From: Oerskovia turbata
GTDB taxonomy: Bacteria > Actinomycetota > Actinomycetes > Actinomycetales > Cellulomonadaceae
Direction: 5' to 3'
DNA length: 64,000 nucleotides
NCBI RefSeq assembly: GCF_000718325.1
Contig: NZ_JOFV01000006.1
Location: forward strand, 124,001 to 188,000
Under the pieces are notes generated by a model. The model saw only the letters and a list, made by a program, of their open reading frames with translations, had not been told where the DNA came from and did not search any database. The translations under genes were made by a program, and so were the position numbers. This document shows, one piece after another, positions 42,886 to 51,010 of the stretch. The first letter of the stretch is position 1; each line of letters begins with the position of its first letter.

Positions 42886-43771
42886 CAGCACGCTCCCAGG
42901 TCTCGTCGAAGATCGCCTCAAAGATCGGGAAGAGGCCGTGCGGGTGCGCGTCGTCGGCCTCGATCAGGAACGTGGGTGCGTCAAGGCCGCGTAGGCGCGG
43001 CAGGTACGGCTGCACGAGGGCGCGGGCTCCGTCGAACCGAGCGATGTTGAACCGCACGGGCTCGTCGTAGGTGCGGACCTGTACGCGCCCCCTGGCCTCC
43101 GACGAGAGTCGCTTGCGAAGACGAGCGACGGCCAGCATGTTCGCGCGCGTGAGCTCGGCCAGGTGTCCAGGTGGCTGCTCTTCCTCCACCTCCCGTGCCG
43201 CCGTTGCCGCGCCGTTCGGGTCGAGGAACAGGCACCGCAGGGTCAGACCGTTCTCCACAAGCTCCGCGAGCGTCACATCAGACACCCCCTGGCAGAGCGC
43301 GTTGAGGCTCAGTCCCATCGCGTCGACACGCTCCGACGTCGCGAGCGTCCGCAGAACCGGCATCGCCGCCTGCGCCTCCGACCTGGTCGGAAAGACGCCT
43401 CGTACGTCGCGAGTGGAGAACGTCGCGTCGTCGGTTGGCGGGGCTAGGCGCTCGTACACGAGCTTCTCGAGTCGTTGGAGAGCGCCGCGCAGTTCCGCGA
43501 CATCGCCGGCCCCCTCCCCTTCCGGCTCTGGTGCGAGTCCAAGCCGGGTGTCGAGAGACAGCCCGTAGAGAGACGCAGCGGCGAGAACAACGTCCGCCGG
43601 GGGCCGTGCGCGTCCCTTGATCCAGTTGCTGACTGCCGACTCCGAGTACGTGCCCGACTCAGGGCCGACGTCGGCCGAACGCAACGCCAGGGCGAGCGCT
43701 GCCCCGCCTCCGGCCGCTCGCCGGGCATTGTCGAGCACCTCGCGCACCACTGTGTCCCATGTCGTACTCAC
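42869..43771 (-). CDS. HTH regulator with DUF5919 domain
   Basis: 300 residues. Residues 1-70 are an XRE-type HTH (ESAVSNWIKGRARPPADVVL, LYGLSLDTRL). Residues about 130-300 are DUF5919: MGLSLNALCQGVSD, VENGLTLRCLFLDPNG, EEEQPPGHLAELTRANML cut to GHLAELTRAN, VRTYDEPVRFNIARFDG and VQPYLPRLRGLD. DUF5919 proteins occur on many actinobacterial mobile elements; their ligand is unknown. The start is a GTG. Two inverted CTCGTGCGAG-type boxes lie in the divergent promoter region, the natural operators for this protein. The last bases overlap the phosphatase gene. Confidence 0.88.
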   Translation of the reverse strand: MSTTWDTVVREVLDNARRAAGGGAALALALRSADVGPESGTYSESAVSNWIKGRARPPADVVLAAASLYGLSLDTRLGLAPEPEGEGAGDVAELRGALQRLEKLVYERLAPPTDDATFSTRDVRGVFPTRSEAQAAMPVLRTLATSERVDAMGLSLNALCQGVSDVTLAELVENGLTLRCLFLDPNGAATAAREVEEEQPPGHLAELTRANMLAVARLRKRLSSEARGRVQVRTYDEPVRFNIARFDGARALVQPYLPRLRGLDAPTFLIEADDAHPHGLFPIFEAIFDETWERADVVSN

Positions 43772-43781
43772 GCTGTCGATT

Positions 43782-43846
43782 CTCGCACGAGTCGCCTGAG
43801 ATGCGAGACCGATCGACCCAATCGCTTGACAGGCAACTCGTGCGAG
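43782..43846. promoter_or_regulatory. Paired inverted operator boxes between the DUF5919 gene and the AICE core operon
   Basis: CTCGCACGAGTCGCCTG (43782-43798) and CAGGCAACTCGTGCGAG (43830-43846) form a 17-bp inverted repeat with one mismatch, 31 bp apart. Each half carries the near-palindrome CTCG(T/C)(G/A)CGAG. The right box overlaps the -35 and spacer of the core operon promoter; the left box lies just upstream of the regulator start. Confidence 0.75.
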
Positions 43847-43854
43847 TGTGTAGT
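43826..43854 (+). promoter_or_regulatory. Promoter of the AICE core operon
   Basis: Consensus TTGACA (43826-43831), 17 bp, TGTAGT (43849-43854). Start expected near 43861, giving a leader of about 26 nt before the SCO3933-like gene. Overlap with the operator box implies repression by the DUF5919 regulator. Confidence 0.8.
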
Positions 43855-43886
43855 TGGTCGCAGGAGCAGCGACTTACGCGCTCCAC

Positions 43887-44333
43887 ATGCGAATGGAGTT
43901 GGTTGAAGTGGCTATCGCCAAGCGTTTCCCCGTCGCCCACGGGCTCGTCTTCCCGAACGGCGCGTTCCTGCACGGACTCGTCGAGCCCGTCGCGGACTTC
44001 CAGGCCGAGAAGCGCCAGGACGGCTCGCGCCCCCAGCAGCGAGACAAGGAGAGCGGCCTGCCGATGTGGCAGTGCACCGTCATCGACGCCGACGCCGACG
44101 CAGGCCGACGCGAGATCGGCGTCTCGGTGAAGTTCGCCGCCGAGGTTCAGCCGGTGCCGCCGAAGAACACCTCGCCCCTGCCGTGGACGCCGGTGGAGTT
44201 CGTGGGCCTCACGGCCCTCCCGTACGTCGACGACGCTGGCAGCCGTCCTCGGATCGCGTGGTCCTTCCGCGCACAGGGCTTCGTCACCCCGGGACAGGCC
44301 GGCAAGCCGTCCGACTCGAAGGACGCGGCCTGA
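43887..44333 (+). CDS. SCO3933-like AICE regulatory protein
   Basis: 148 residues. Visible: MELVEVAIAKRFPVAHG, then a segment WQCTVIDADADAGRREIGVSV and FAAEVQPVPPKNTSPLPW cut to VPPKNTSPLPW. The protein sits first in the plus-strand AICE operon, directly upstream of the TraSA gene, where pSAM2-type elements encode a small SCO3933-family protein of unknown mechanism. The ATG at 43887 is assumed; a second ATG two codons on is possible, and no good ribosome-binding site is seen for either. The stop overlaps the next mini-ORF (TGATG). Confidence 0.75.
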   Translation: MRMELVEVAIAKRFPVAHGLVFPNGAFLHGLVEPVADFQAEKRQDGSRPQQRDKESGLPMWQCTVIDADADAGRREIGVSVKFAAEVQPVPPKNTSPLPWTPVEFVGLTALPYVDDAGSRPRIAWSFRAQGFVTPGQAGKPSDSKDAA

Positions 44334-44386
44334 TGTCTGCACCGATCGCGAACGCGATCGACTCGCCTGAGTCGGCGGTGGCGTGA
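44333..44386 (+). CDS. 17-residue mini-ORF linking the regulator and traSA
   Basis: ATG-TCT-GCA... encodes MSAPIANAIDSPESAVA. Its ATG overlaps the stop of the SCO3933-like gene, and its TGA overlaps the ATG of traSA, both as TGATG. It may serve only to carry terminating ribosomes from one gene to the next, or encode a real micropeptide. The sequence alone does not decide. Confidence 0.5.
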   Translation: MSAPIANAIDSPESAVA

Positions 44387-45876
44387 TGGACGCGCTCAGC
44401 ACGACGTGGGCGGTCACCCGCCAGATTGCGGGCGTGGTCTGGCACCTGTTCGCCTGGACTCTGCGGCCCTGGCGGCTGCTGCTGGCCTGCGTCGTGCTGG
44501 GCAACGTCCTCCTGCTGGGGTCGCACACCGCCGCCGGCTACGCGGTGCTGTGGAGCCTCCCGGCCTTCTCGCTCGTCCGGGCCGTGTGGTTCGCGGTCCA
44601 CCCGCTCACATATGACGCAGTTCTCGGCGGACCGATCCGCCGCCGTGGGTGGCGACGCAAGGCTCGGCGCAACTGGGTCCTGGTTGCCGAGCGCTGCGGT
44701 TTGGCGTCGACACCTCGTGGCAACGAGCCCCGCGTGATTCCCCGGTTGCGGCGCGTCCGTGCGTCCGAGAACACGTTGTCCCTCCAGATCCGTGCTCGCA
44801 TCGGGCAGACGGCCGACGACATCACCGAGGCGGCGGAGGCGATCGCCACCGCTTTCAGCGCTCAGTCCGTCGAGACCCGCCGGCTCGGTGCGGGTTGGGT
44901 CGAGCTCGTCCTCACGATGCGCGAACTGCTCGACGTCCCCACGCTCCCGACCATCCCGGTACGGGTCGAGACGTGCGCCGTCACGCTCGGGCGGTGCTCG
45001 GACGGGCAGCCGTGGCGTCTCGACCTCAGCGGACGGCACACGCTTGTCGTCGGCCGCACCGGCTCGGGGAAGGGCTCGCTCTTCTGGGGCGTCGCGGGCA
45101 ACCTCGCGCCGGCTGCGCACGCGGGCATGGTCAACCTCTGGGGTATCGACCTCAAGGGCGGCGTCGAGGTCGCCGTCGGTGCGCCGATGTTCTCCCACGT
45201 CGCGATGAACGAGGACAACGCAGTCCGCCTCCTCCGGGCTCTGCACCGCGTGATCGTCGAGCGGCAGCGGATCATGCGTGGGCTGACCCGGCAGTTCGCG
45301 CCGAACCCGGGGGACCCGGTGCACGTCCTGATGATCGACGAGCTCGCCGTGCTCACTGCCTACGCCTCGAAGGAGGTCGTCCACGAGGCCGCGAGCCACC
45401 TCAAGCTCATCTTGACCCAGGGGCGCGCGTTCGGCGTGATCGTCGTCGCGTTCGTGCAGGACCCCCGCAAGGAGACCGTCGGCATGCGCGACCTGTTCAC
45501 GCAGACCGTCGCCCTCCGCCTGGCCTCCGCTGCTGAGACGCGGATGGTGCTCGGGGACGGCATGGCCTCGGACGCTCCCGCGCACCACATCCCCCGCACC
45601 ATGCCGGGGACCGGGTACGCCCTCTCCGACGATGGGTTCGTCCAGCGGGTCCGTGCGGACTTCTGGGCTGACGACTTCATCCGCATGGTCGCCGCCACCT
45701 ACCCAGCACCGCCCGCTCCGCCGCTGCCCGAGGATGCACCCCACGTCGCCCCGGTGCTCTCGGATGTCTCGCAGCCACAGGAGTCGGCAAGGGCCGAAGG
45801 CGCCTCTCGGCGTCCTCGCGCACCCCGCAAGCCCCGTACGCCCAGGACCACGACCGAAGGCTCCGAGGTCGCCTGA
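44386..45876 (+). CDS. TraSA: FtsK/SpoIIIE-type DNA translocase of the AICE
   Basis: 496 residues. Two hydrophobic segments near the N-terminus (LLLACVVLGNVLLLG, GYAVLWSLPAFSLV) anchor it in the membrane. The FtsK domain follows, with Walker A VVGRTGSGKGS near residue 223, GIDLKGGVEV, Walker B VLMIDELAVL and LILTQGRAFGV. Proteins of this kind move double-stranded DNA between mycelia or cells as the sole transfer protein of AICEs. The C-terminus is Arg/Pro-rich, likely for DNA binding. The ATG is used in preference to the GTG one codon earlier. The TGA overlaps the ATG of repSA by one base. Confidence 0.92.
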   Translation: MDALSTTWAVTRQIAGVVWHLFAWTLRPWRLLLACVVLGNVLLLGSHTAAGYAVLWSLPAFSLVRAVWFAVHPLTYDAVLGGPIRRRGWRRKARRNWVLVAERCGLASTPRGNEPRVIPRLRRVRASENTLSLQIRARIGQTADDITEAAEAIATAFSAQSVETRRLGAGWVELVLTMRELLDVPTLPTIPVRVETCAVTLGRCSDGQPWRLDLSGRHTLVVGRTGSGKGSLFWGVAGNLAPAAHAGMVNLWGIDLKGGVEVAVGAPMFSHVAMNEDNAVRLLRALHRVIVERQRIMRGLTRQFAPNPGDPVHVLMIDELAVLTAYASKEVVHEAASHLKLILTQGRAFGVIVVAFVQDPRKETVGMRDLFTQTVALRLASAAETRMVLGDGMASDAPAHHIPRTMPGTGYALSDDGFVQRVRADFWADDFIRMVAATYPAPPAPPLPEDAPHVAPVLSDVSQPQESARAEGASRRPRAPRKPRTPRTTTEGSEVA

Positions 45877-47423
45877 TGACGACGGCTGAGGCGGTGGACA
45901 CGGGCTTCTGGGGCCACTCCCCCGACGCACCGCTCGACCTCGGAGACCTGGGGCCGTTCGAGGTCCAGTCCATCGCCTCACGCCTGATCGACCGCACTAT
46001 GCCCGCTCTCGCAGACACCCTTGCACGGGTCGGCAACTGCTCCCACCCGGTGCGCCTCGTCGGACGCTCCGATGTCGTCAACACGCGGACGGGGGAGCTC
46101 GTCGAGACGTTCCGCTCCTCCGACCAGCCGCTCGGGATGCTGTACAAGCCCTGTGGGAACCGGCGCGAAGACGTCTGCCCTGCCTGCTCGCGCGTCTACG
46201 CCCGTGACACCTTCGAGCTCATCTCCACCGGCCTGCACGGCGGCAAGGGCGTCCCCTCGACCGTCGCGGCAAACCCCCTCCTGTTCGTCACCCTCACAGC
46301 GCCATCGTTCGGCACCGTCCACGGTGTGCGGGAGAAGGACCAGAAGCCGCAACCCTGCCACCCTCGATCCCGTGCGGCGGTCTGCGGGCACGGTCGATCC
46401 AGAGCATGCTGGACCCGGCACGAGAAGGATGACGCCGTCGTCGGTGCTCCACTGTGCCCGGACTGCTACGACGTGGACTCCGCGGCCGTCTGGCAGTGGT
46501 TCGCTCCCGAGCTGTGGCGTCGCTTCACCATCGCCCTGCGCCGACACCTCGCTGCAGCCCTGGGCGTCGCGGCGTCTGGCCTGAAGAACCATCTCCGCCT
46601 CGAGTACGCCAAGGTGGCAGAGTTCCAGGCTCGCGGCCTCGTCCACTTCCACGCCCTCGTACGCATCGACGGCCCGGATGGACCCGGCTCTCCTTCCCCC
46701 GTCCCCGCCGCCTCACTGGCCGACGTCGTTCGCGCAGCCGCGGAGTCCGTTCGGTACACGGCTCCCGCTGTCGACACCGACGACGTCGACCGGGTACTCC
46801 GTTTCGGTCAGCAGGTCGACGTGCGAAAGGTCCGTGGAGGCACGCTCGCTGGTCAGGACGTCACCGCCGAGGGAGTCGCCGCCTACCTGGCGAAGTACTC
46901 GACCAAGTCAGCAGGCGTCGACCCCGCCCGGCCACGCCACCACCTCGCAACGATGGCCGAGGCCTGCCGCCTACTCGCCGCCCGTGCGCTCACCGGCTGT
47001 CCGTTCCAGTGCTCTGAACGCGCCGCAGACCGGCACCCGAGCCTGTGCGGTGACTGCTCCGCCCACCCGTACGCGCTGCTCGGTCACTGGTCCTCGATGT
47101 TCGGGTTCCGAGGACACTTCTCCACCAAGTCTCGGCGCTACTCCGTGACCCTCGGTGCGTTGCGGCGTGCTCGGCACCGGTTCCAGCGACTCATGGCCGA
47201 CGCACGCCGCGACGGTCGAACCCTCGACACCCGCGAGCTCGAAGCCCGGCTCATGGCCGAGGACGCCGACGAAGCGACACTCGTCGTCGGATCGTGGACC
47301 TTCGAGGGGGCAGGCTGGCCCCGGGCTGGCGACAAGGCCCTTGCCGACGCTGCCGCCTCACGCGCCCGGGAGTACGCGCAGTGGCGGAAGGAGCAGCGCA
47401 CCACCCACCGCCCGGCGCGATAG
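45876..47423 (+). CDS. RepSA: rolling-circle-type replication initiator of the AICE
   Basis: 515 residues. Initiator motifs are visible: FVTLTAPSFGTVHG (motif 1), GLVHFHALVRI near residue 255 (HxH metal site) and VAAYLAKYSTKSA near residue 338 with the Tyr/Lys pair expected for nicking. Several CxxC pairs (CPACSR, CPDCYD, CGDCS) suggest a zinc ribbon. It nicks the double-strand origin so that the excised element replicates by rolling circle. In pSAM2 the origin lies in or near this gene. It overlaps traSA and is followed 36 bp later by xis. Confidence 0.92.
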   Translation: MTTAEAVDTGFWGHSPDAPLDLGDLGPFEVQSIASRLIDRTMPALADTLARVGNCSHPVRLVGRSDVVNTRTGELVETFRSSDQPLGMLYKPCGNRREDVCPACSRVYARDTFELISTGLHGGKGVPSTVAANPLLFVTLTAPSFGTVHGVREKDQKPQPCHPRSRAAVCGHGRSRACWTRHEKDDAVVGAPLCPDCYDVDSAAVWQWFAPELWRRFTIALRRHLAAALGVAASGLKNHLRLEYAKVAEFQARGLVHFHALVRIDGPDGPGSPSPVPAASLADVVRAAAESVRYTAPAVDTDDVDRVLRFGQQVDVRKVRGGTLAGQDVTAEGVAAYLAKYSTKSAGVDPARPRHHLATMAEACRLLAARALTGCPFQCSERAADRHPSLCGDCSAHPYALLGHWSSMFGFRGHFSTKSRRYSVTLGALRRARHRFQRLMADARRDGRTLDTRELEARLMAEDADEATLVVGSWTFEGAGWPRAGDKALADAAASRAREYAQWRKEQRTTHRPAR

Positions 47424-47459
47424 CCGACCCAGACGATCGAGGCACGAAAGGAACAGCTC

Positions 47460-47666
47460 ATGAGCACGCTCACCGGCGAGTCACTGGTTCTGACGCAGGC
47501 CGAGGTGGCAGCCCTTCTCCGGATTCCGGAGGCGACGTTGCAGGACCTCGCGAGGCGGGGACACAGCTCGATCCCGCGCGCATGGAAGGTCGGGAGGGCA
47601 TGGCGGTGGCTCGCGTCGGACGTGGACGCGTTCATCGCCTCCCGTGGCGAGCGGCAGGCACCGTGA
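47460..47666 (+). CDS. Excisionase, HTH family
   Basis: 68 residues of an excisionase/MerR-like winged helix: LTQAEVAALLRIPEATLQDL, WKVGRAWRWLASDVDAFI. It bends DNA at the attachment sites and steers the integrase toward excision. AAAGGA lies 9 nt before the ATG. The stop TGA overlaps the GTG start of the integrase gene, which is the usual xis-int arrangement of AICEs. Confidence 0.9.
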   Translation: MSTLTGESLVLTQAEVAALLRIPEATLQDLARRGHSSIPRAWKVGRAWRWLASDVDAFIASRGERQAP

Positions 47667-48883
47667 GCGTCAAGAAGCGCGTCTACTCGTACACGGGCGA
47701 CAACGGTGAGTCCCGGACACGTACCGTCTGGCGCGCTCGCGTCTGGACCTACCCGCCGCACGGCCCCCGCCGCGAGGTCGAGGAAGAGTTCTCGACACGC
47801 GCCCAGGCCGACGCATGGGAGCGCAAGCAGCGCGACTCGGCCAGGGGACGCAACCTCGACCTCGAACGCACCCGGTTGTCCGACTCCGGGCTCTGGGAGC
47901 GCGCCGAACCGGTCCTTCGACGCCGGCTCGCACCGCGGACGTTCAGCTACTACCGCGACGGATGGAACGCACGCGTGATCAAGACCTTCGGTGCCACGAA
48001 GGTCGGAGACATCTCGGTCGGCGAGGTCGAGCGCGCTCAGGCGGAGTGGGCACGGACCGGCAGCGTCCACACGGCGCGACAGGCACGCTTCGCCTTGTCG
48101 GCCGTGCTGGGCGTCGCCGTCCGGGACGGGCTGCTCTCCGCGAACCCCGCGAGGTCAGCGACGTCGTCGAACGCCGAGAAGCGCCACCGCCAGGAGCGCA
48201 AGGTCGGCATGACCCTCACCCCCGCGCAGCTCGCCGCCCTCGTCGAAGCGATCCGTGCGCTGCCGAACGGCGAGCCCTACGCGGTGATGGTCGACCTCAT
48301 GGGATCCGCCGGCCTCCGCTACGGCGAGACGGCCGCACTCCAGGTGGGTGATGTCGACCTCGTGCGCGGGATCCTGAGCGTCACGCGTTCCGTCTCCGAG
48401 ATGACGAAGGACGATGCCGACCTCGCAGCCGGCTACTCGCGTGAAGGCAACCTCGTCTGGGGACCGCCCAAGGGAGGCAAGAGCCGCCTGGTCCCGATCC
48501 CGAGGCACCTGGTCGGCCCGTTGAGCGAGCTGCTCGCCAAGCAGCCCCGGTCGGCTCAGGTGTTCCGATCGGAGCGCACCGGCTACGTGATCCGAGGAAA
48601 CGTCCTCAAGTCCAAGGTCAAGGCGACCAAGGGCAACGGCGAGACGGCCCAGGGATGGACCGTGTTCGTCGCGTGGCTCGGGTTCGCGGGCCTCCGGGTG
48701 CACGACCTGCGAGCCACGGCCGCCACGAACATGCTTGCGGCTGGCGTCCCGCCGCACGTCGTGCGTGACATCCTGGGACACGAGGACATCAAGGTGACGA
48801 ACGGCTACGCGCGGTCCCACGACGACGCGTTCACCCGGGCCGTGGAGTCGCTGGCGGCCTACTCGCAGCGGGGCGGTGTGTGA
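47663..48883 (+). CDS. int: Tyrosine recombinase integrase of the AICE
   Basis: 406 residues. N-terminal arm-binding domain (about 1-70), core-binding SAM-like domain (about 80-180), catalytic domain to the end. Catalytic residues: Arg in GLRYGE (about 219), Lys in the beta-hairpin VWGPPKGGKSR, HDLRAT (about 347), the LGHEDI His and the Tyr in TNGYARS (about 381). It recombines the 45-bp tRNA-Arg core between attP and attB. The gene ends about 95 bp from attR. The GTG start overlaps xis; no other start is compatible. Confidence 0.95.
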   Translation: MSVKKRVYSYTGDNGESRTRTVWRARVWTYPPHGPRREVEEEFSTRAQADAWERKQRDSARGRNLDLERTRLSDSGLWERAEPVLRRRLAPRTFSYYRDGWNARVIKTFGATKVGDISVGEVERAQAEWARTGSVHTARQARFALSAVLGVAVRDGLLSANPARSATSSNAEKRHRQERKVGMTLTPAQLAALVEAIRALPNGEPYAVMVDLMGSAGLRYGETAALQVGDVDLVRGILSVTRSVSEMTKDDADLAAGYSREGNLVWGPPKGGKSRLVPIPRHLVGPLSELLAKQPRSAQVFRSERTGYVIRGNVLKSKVKATKGNGETAQGWTVFVAWLGFAGLRVHDLRATAATNMLAAGVPPHVVRDILGHEDIKVTNGYARSHDDAFTRAVESLAAYSQRGGV

Positions 48884-48936
48884 CCGTGACGGGGAACGCG
48901 ACGGGGAGCAGCCGCAACCAGCCCGAGAACGACGAA

Positions 48937-48968
48937 GGCGCGGCCCCTAGTTTCCTAGGAACCGCGCC
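48937..48968. terminator. Terminator between int and tRNA-Arg
   Basis: GGCGCGG and CCGCGCC arms with inner CCTAG/CTAGG around TTTC. It can stop both the int transcript and the tRNA-Arg transcript that arrives from the right. Confidence 0.7.
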
Positions 48969-48978
48969 GATTCGCGTA

Positions 48979-49023
48979 CTGTGCGCCCGGAGGGATTCGA
49001 ACCCCCAACCTTCTGATCCGTAG
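48979..49023 (-). repeat. attR: element-derived 3' end of tRNA-Arg
   Basis: 45 bp identical to 37759-37803. Here it is joined to the original 5' half of the tRNA gene and restores a functional tRNA. Confidence 0.92.
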
Positions 49024-49054
49024 TCAGATGCTCTATCCGTTGAGCTACGGGCGC
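48982..49054 (-). tRNA. tRNA-Arg (ACG), AICE integration site
   Basis: Acceptor arms GCGCCCG/CGGGCGC, anticodon stem TCTGA/TCAGA around loop CTACGGA (anticodon ACG), T-loop GTTCGAATC; CCA not encoded. Bases 48982-49023 come from the element, 49024-49054 from the chromosome. Confidence 0.95.
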
Positions 49055-49338
49055 CCGGCTGTTCGTGATTTCTCTTGAGCAGCCGTCGAGAAGACTACAA
49101 CGAGATTCGCCGGATACTCAAACCGATACGGCCTGACCGGCGGGTTCGTGACGCAGGACACCCTGGACCTCCAGCGGCGAGGTGTCCCGACGGCTCGGGG
49201 GACCTCTCTCGGCCCGAACGGCTCGACAGGTACATCGGACGTCATACGTCCGGTACTCTCGCCTCAGCCGGCACGACCGCGCCGACGCTCGCGGGCGAGT
49301 GCCCGCGGACTGCTCGCCCGCAGACGGAGGAACCCACC

Positions 49339-50076
49339 GTGAGACTCGCTCGGATCGACACCCCCACGGGCCCCCGGCCCGTCGTCCAGGACGGCGACGT
49401 GTGGGCCGTGGTCGTGGACCACCACGCCCCGGTCCTCGAGCGCACGGGCGAGACCCACCCTGTCGACGGCACGCGCCTCCTCGCTCCGTGCGAGCCGCGG
49501 GTCGTGCTCGGCATGGCGCACAACAGCGGTCCGGCGGACCGTCTCGTCCCGCCGCAGGCGTTCACCAAGTCGGCGCGCACCGTGATCGGCCCGGGCGAGC
49601 CCGTGCGCCTCGACCCGGCCGCGGGCAAGGTCGTGGTCGAGGGCGAGCTCGCGATCGTCATCGGCCGCACGGCCCGCCACCTGACGCCCGAGCAGGTCCC
49701 CGGCGTGATCCTCGGCTGGACCGTGGGCAACGACGTCACGGCGTACGAGCAGAGCGCGCTCGACGACAAGTTCACGCAGTCCAAGAACGGCGACGGCTTC
49801 ACGCCGCTCGGCCCGTGGATCGAGACGGACCTCGCGACCCCGGGCGACCTCGCGATCGAGGTCCAGGTCGACGGCGCCACGCAGGCTGAGGCGTCGACGT
49901 CGGGTCTGGCGTGGGACGTCGTCGAGCAGCTCGTCTACCTGACGTCGCACCTGACCCTCGGTCCGGGCGACGTGGTGCTCACGGGGTCGCCGAGCACGTC
50001 GGCGCACGTCGTGCCCGGCCAGACCTCCTCCATCACGATCGAGGGCATCGGGACGCTCACCAACCCGATCACCTGA
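49339..50076 (+). CDS. Fumarylacetoacetate hydrolase family protein
   Basis: 245 residues, C-terminal FAH fold. Visible: ALGMAHNSG-type entry (VVLGMAHNSG), the metal-binding VEGELAIVIGR, GWTVGNDVTAYE, KNGDGFTPLGPWI and LGPGDVVLTGSPSTS. Members hydrolyse or decarboxylate 2-oxo acids with Mg2+/Mn2+ (e.g. acylpyruvases, 2-hydroxyhepta-2,4-diene-dioate isomerase-like enzymes); the substrate is not readable. The GTG at 49339 has GGAGG 7 nt upstream. Single gene divergent from tRNA-Arg; the 284-bp leader holds no other recognisable feature. Confidence 0.88.
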   Translation: MRLARIDTPTGPRPVVQDGDVWAVVVDHHAPVLERTGETHPVDGTRLLAPCEPRVVLGMAHNSGPADRLVPPQAFTKSARTVIGPGEPVRLDPAAGKVVVEGELAIVIGRTARHLTPEQVPGVILGWTVGNDVTAYEQSALDDKFTQSKNGDGFTPLGPWIETDLATPGDLAIEVQVDGATQAEASTSGLAWDVVEQLVYLTSHLTLGPGDVVLTGSPSTSAHVVPGQTSSITIEGIGTLTNPIT

Positions 50077-50093
50077 CCCCGTCACCGCCACAC

Positions 50094-50137
50094 CTGTCAG
50101 TGCGAGCGTGACCCCGAGGGCTCGCTCGTTCTGACAG
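50094..50137. repeat. Dispersed imperfect palindrome, copy 2
   Basis: CTGTCAGTGCGAGCG...CTCGCTCGTTCTGACAG. It is the counterpart of 11686-11728. Here it follows the FAH-family gene by 17 bp and could double as its terminator. Confidence 0.6.
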
Positions 50138-50272
50138 GTGTGCGGGCCGACGGGCCGCCCGGGCGTACGCCGCGAGGACGGCGACCGGTCCCCCCAGGGC
50201 ATGACGCGCCGTCGGGCAGGTCCACACCGCGGCGGGACGCGGCGCACCCCGTCCTCGCCGAAGGATGAGGGC

Positions 50273-51010
50273 ATGACGAACTTCGACCCTGCCCCCTCGA
50301 CCGGCTCGCCCCTCGTCGCCTCCGGGCTGACGAAGGTCTACGGCACCGACCACACCGCCACGCACGCCCTCGCAGGCGTCTCCCTCACGGTCTCCCCCGG
50401 CGAGTCCGTCGCCATCATGGGCCCCTCGGGCTCGGGCAAGACGACGCTCCTGCACTGCCTCGCGGGCATCGTCAAGCCCACGTCGGGCACGGTGTCCTGG
50501 CGCGGCGAGGACCTGACGACCCTGAGCGAGGGCCGTCGCACGGCCCTGCGCCGCCAGGACTTCGGCTTCGTGTTCCAGTCGGGCCAGCTCCTGCCCGAGC
50601 TCCCCGCGGTCGAGAACGCCGCCCTGCCCCTCATGCTCGCGGGCACCTCGCGCGCCGAGGCCACGCAGGTCGCGGCGGCGTGGCTCGCGCACCTGGGCCT
50701 GGCGGGCATGGAGCAGCGTCGCCCGGGCGAGCTCTCGGGCGGCCAGGCTCAGCGCGTCGCGATCGCGCGGGCCCTCGTCGGGTCCCCCGGCGTCGTGTTC
50801 GCCGACGAGCCCACGGGCGCGCTCGACCAGGGCACGGGTGCCGAGGTCCTGTCGGTCCTCACGGCAGCGGTCCAGGCGTCGGGCGCGGCGCTCGTGATCG
50901 TCACGCACGACGCGGGCGTGGCCCGCCACTGCTCGCGCACGGTCACGATGCGCGACGGCCGCATCTCGGGCGAGTTCCACGCGGCCCCCACGCAGGGAGC
51001 GGCCCGATGA
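50273..51010 (+). CDS. ABC transporter ATP-binding protein (MacB/LolD-like)
   Basis: 245 residues. Walker A GPSGSGKT at 50-57, Q-loop FVFQSGQLLPE, signature [15 protein letters not shown], Walker B VVFADEPTGALD and the H-loop VIVTHD. The DEPTGALD variant is typical of LolD/MacB/FtsE-type ATPases that pair with FtsX-like permeases. Stop and downstream start overlap (ATGA). GGATGAGGG precedes the ATG. It is unlike the 535-1170 ATPase in the Walker B context, so this is a separate system. In Gram-positives such pairs often export or detoxify antimicrobial peptides. Confidence 0.93.
   Translation: MTNFDPAPSTGSPLVASGLTKVYGTDHTATHALAGVSLTVSPGESVAIMGPSGSGKTTLLHCLAGIVKPTSGTVSWRGEDLTTLSEGRRTALRRQDFGFVFQSGQLLPELPAVENAALPLMLAGTSRAEATQVAAAWLAHLGLAGMEQRRPGELSGGQAQRVAIARALVGSPGVVFADEPTGALDQGTGAEVLSVLTAAVQASGAALVIVTHDAGVARHCSRTVTMRDGRISGEFHAAPTQGAAR

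Larger units (their letters stand above)
37759..49023 (+). mobile_element. Actinomycete integrative and conjugative element (AICE) in tRNA-Arg
   Basis: About 11.2 kb between two identical 45-bp copies of the tRNA-Arg 3' end. The pSAM2-like core is complete and in the usual order: SCO3933-like regulator, TraSA FtsK-type translocase, RepSA initiator, excisionase, then integrase next to attR, which rebuilds an intact tRNA. A DUF5919 regulator and phosphatase-like gene face the other way. Two cargo genes of visibly lower G+C occupy the left half. The genes shown are enough for excision, replication and cell-to-cell transfer in this family; activity is not demonstrated. Confidence 0.93.
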
